A stretch of 64,000 nucleotides of DNA from Actinokineospora alba (GTDB lineage: Bacteria > Actinomycetota > Actinomycetes > Mycobacteriales > Pseudonocardiaceae), in NCBI RefSeq assembly GCF_004362515.1, contig NZ_SNXU01000001.1, positions 7,192,001 to 7,256,000 of the forward strand. The letters are read 5' to 3'. The number at the start of each line of letters is the position of its first letter. Within the stretch, counting starts at the first letter, position 1. The position numbers and the translations under genes are program-made. The notes beneath the pieces were generated by a model. The model saw only the letters and a list, made by a program, of their open reading frames with translations. It made no database searches and was not told the DNA's origin. Below are positions 63,520 to 64,000 of this stretch, piece after piece.

Positions 63520-64000
63520 TCAGACCGGCTGCGCGACCCGTTCGGCGTCCGGCGCCGCCGCGGGGGCGGTCCGGTTCGGCAGCAGCAACAGCACGAGCCC
63601 GGCCACCGCCATCGACCCGAGCACGACCACGCCGAACCGCACGTCCGGGGCTGACCCCGTGCCCTGCAGCAGGCTCCGCAGCCCCTCGGCGGAGAAGCGG
63701 AACGGGGTCCACGACCACAGCAGCGCCCGGTACGCCGGGTTCAGCAGTTCCGGCACCTGCCCCGCCACGGCGGGCGCGATCAGGTACAGCGGCCCGAGGA
63801 TCGCCGCCGCCCGGATGCCCAGGACCCGCAGCAGGCCACCCTGGATCGACACGAACGCCACCGCGGCGAGGAGCAGGAAGCCGAGCACGTCCCAGGTCAG
63901 CGGCAGCGCCGAGTCCCACAGGGCCAGCAGCCCGACCACCGCGGCCACCGTCGTCACGCTCGCCGCCGCCACCAAGGCCAGGCGGTGGCGCCGACCGACC
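63520..64000 (-). CDS. YhgE/Pip-type membrane protein, partial
   Basis: Only the C-terminal ~159 residues lie in the window; the frame stays open to 64000. They have three to four helices (LPLTWDVLGFLLLAAVAFVSI, AAAILGPLYLIAPAVAG, FGVVVLGSMAVAGLVLLLLPN), resembling the C-terminal membrane part of YhgE/Pip (DUF3533) transporters. Ends 4 bp from the convergent yjbQ stop. Confidence 0.7.
   Translation of the reverse strand, partial: VGRRHRLALVAAASVTTVAAVVGLLALWDSALPLTWDVLGFLLLAAVAFVSIQGGLLRVLGIRAAAILGPLYLIAPAVAGQVPELLNPAYRALLWSWTPFRFSAEGLRSLLQGTGSAPDVRFGVVVLGSMAVAGLVLLLLPNRTAPAAAPDAERVAQPV

Overview
The window is very GC-rich chromosomal DNA with strong G/C bias at third codon positions and frequent GTG starts. 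The gene content points to an actinomycete: ThyX-type thymidylate synthase, RNase J, Ser/Thr kinase, XRE-DUF5753/DUF397 pair, a mycothiol-type DinB-fold protein and a CGNR zinc finger. A member of the Pseudonocardiales is the most likely source; that is inference from content and repeat style, not from a search. No rRNA, tRNA, CRISPR array, complete insertion sequence or prophage was seen.

Layout, left to right. (1) 1-2.9 kb: the end of a gene set carrying a partial membrane protein, a YcaO cyclodehydratase and a SagB-type dehydrogenase, all on + and coupled by stop/start overlaps, followed by a secreted phospholipase A2. This looks like the right end of an azol(in)e-forming RiPP (TOMM) locus. 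(2) 2.8-18.8 kb, mostly -: lipoprotein, GYPQQ-repeat membrane protein, ftsK, an acyltransferase (+), a spermidine-synthase-like protein, a DMT exporter (+), a SulP-carbonic anhydrase fusion (+), then a tautomerase, RNase J, dapA, a TIGR03085 protein, a Ser/Thr kinase, an ACT protein and thyX. (3) 18.8-32.7 kb: accessory genes on both strands, rich in regulators and small exporters. (4) 32.7-44.4 kb, all -: the conserved block MATE - MFS - truB - ribF - (HTH, thpR) - rpsO - pnp - M16 peptidase - dapB - TPR protein. (5) 44.4-52.3 kb: a second accessory island with a CGNR protein, a decayed gene, an orphan ORF, a complete carbohydrate ABC importer, a BtrH-like protein and a lipoprotein. (6) 52.3-60.2 kb, all -: rimP - nusA - ylxR - infB - DUF503 - rbfA - esterase - nrnA, the classic translation/transcription operon. 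(7) 60.3-64 kb: a Tat lipoprotein/ferritin-like pair, a membrane protein, a PLP enzyme, YjbQ and a partial membrane protein.

Read from right to left (the direction of transcription), the backbone is the usual actinobacterial order rimP-nusA-infB-rbfA-nrnA-MATE-truB-ribF-rpsO-pnp-M16-dapB-thyX-dapA-rnj-ftsK. Two accessory islands interrupt it, between nrnA and MATE and between dapB and thyX. dapA and dapB supply the diaminopimelate/lysine branch; rnj, pnp, rpsO, rbfA, rimP, nusA and truB serve RNA processing and ribosome assembly.

Non-coding structure is notable: a 144-bp element with perfect 32-bp inverted arms, a 130-bp near-perfect cruciform, a 21-bp repeat found in tandem at three separate loci, several strong hairpin terminators, and a GntR/DasR-like palindrome in front of the sugar transporter.
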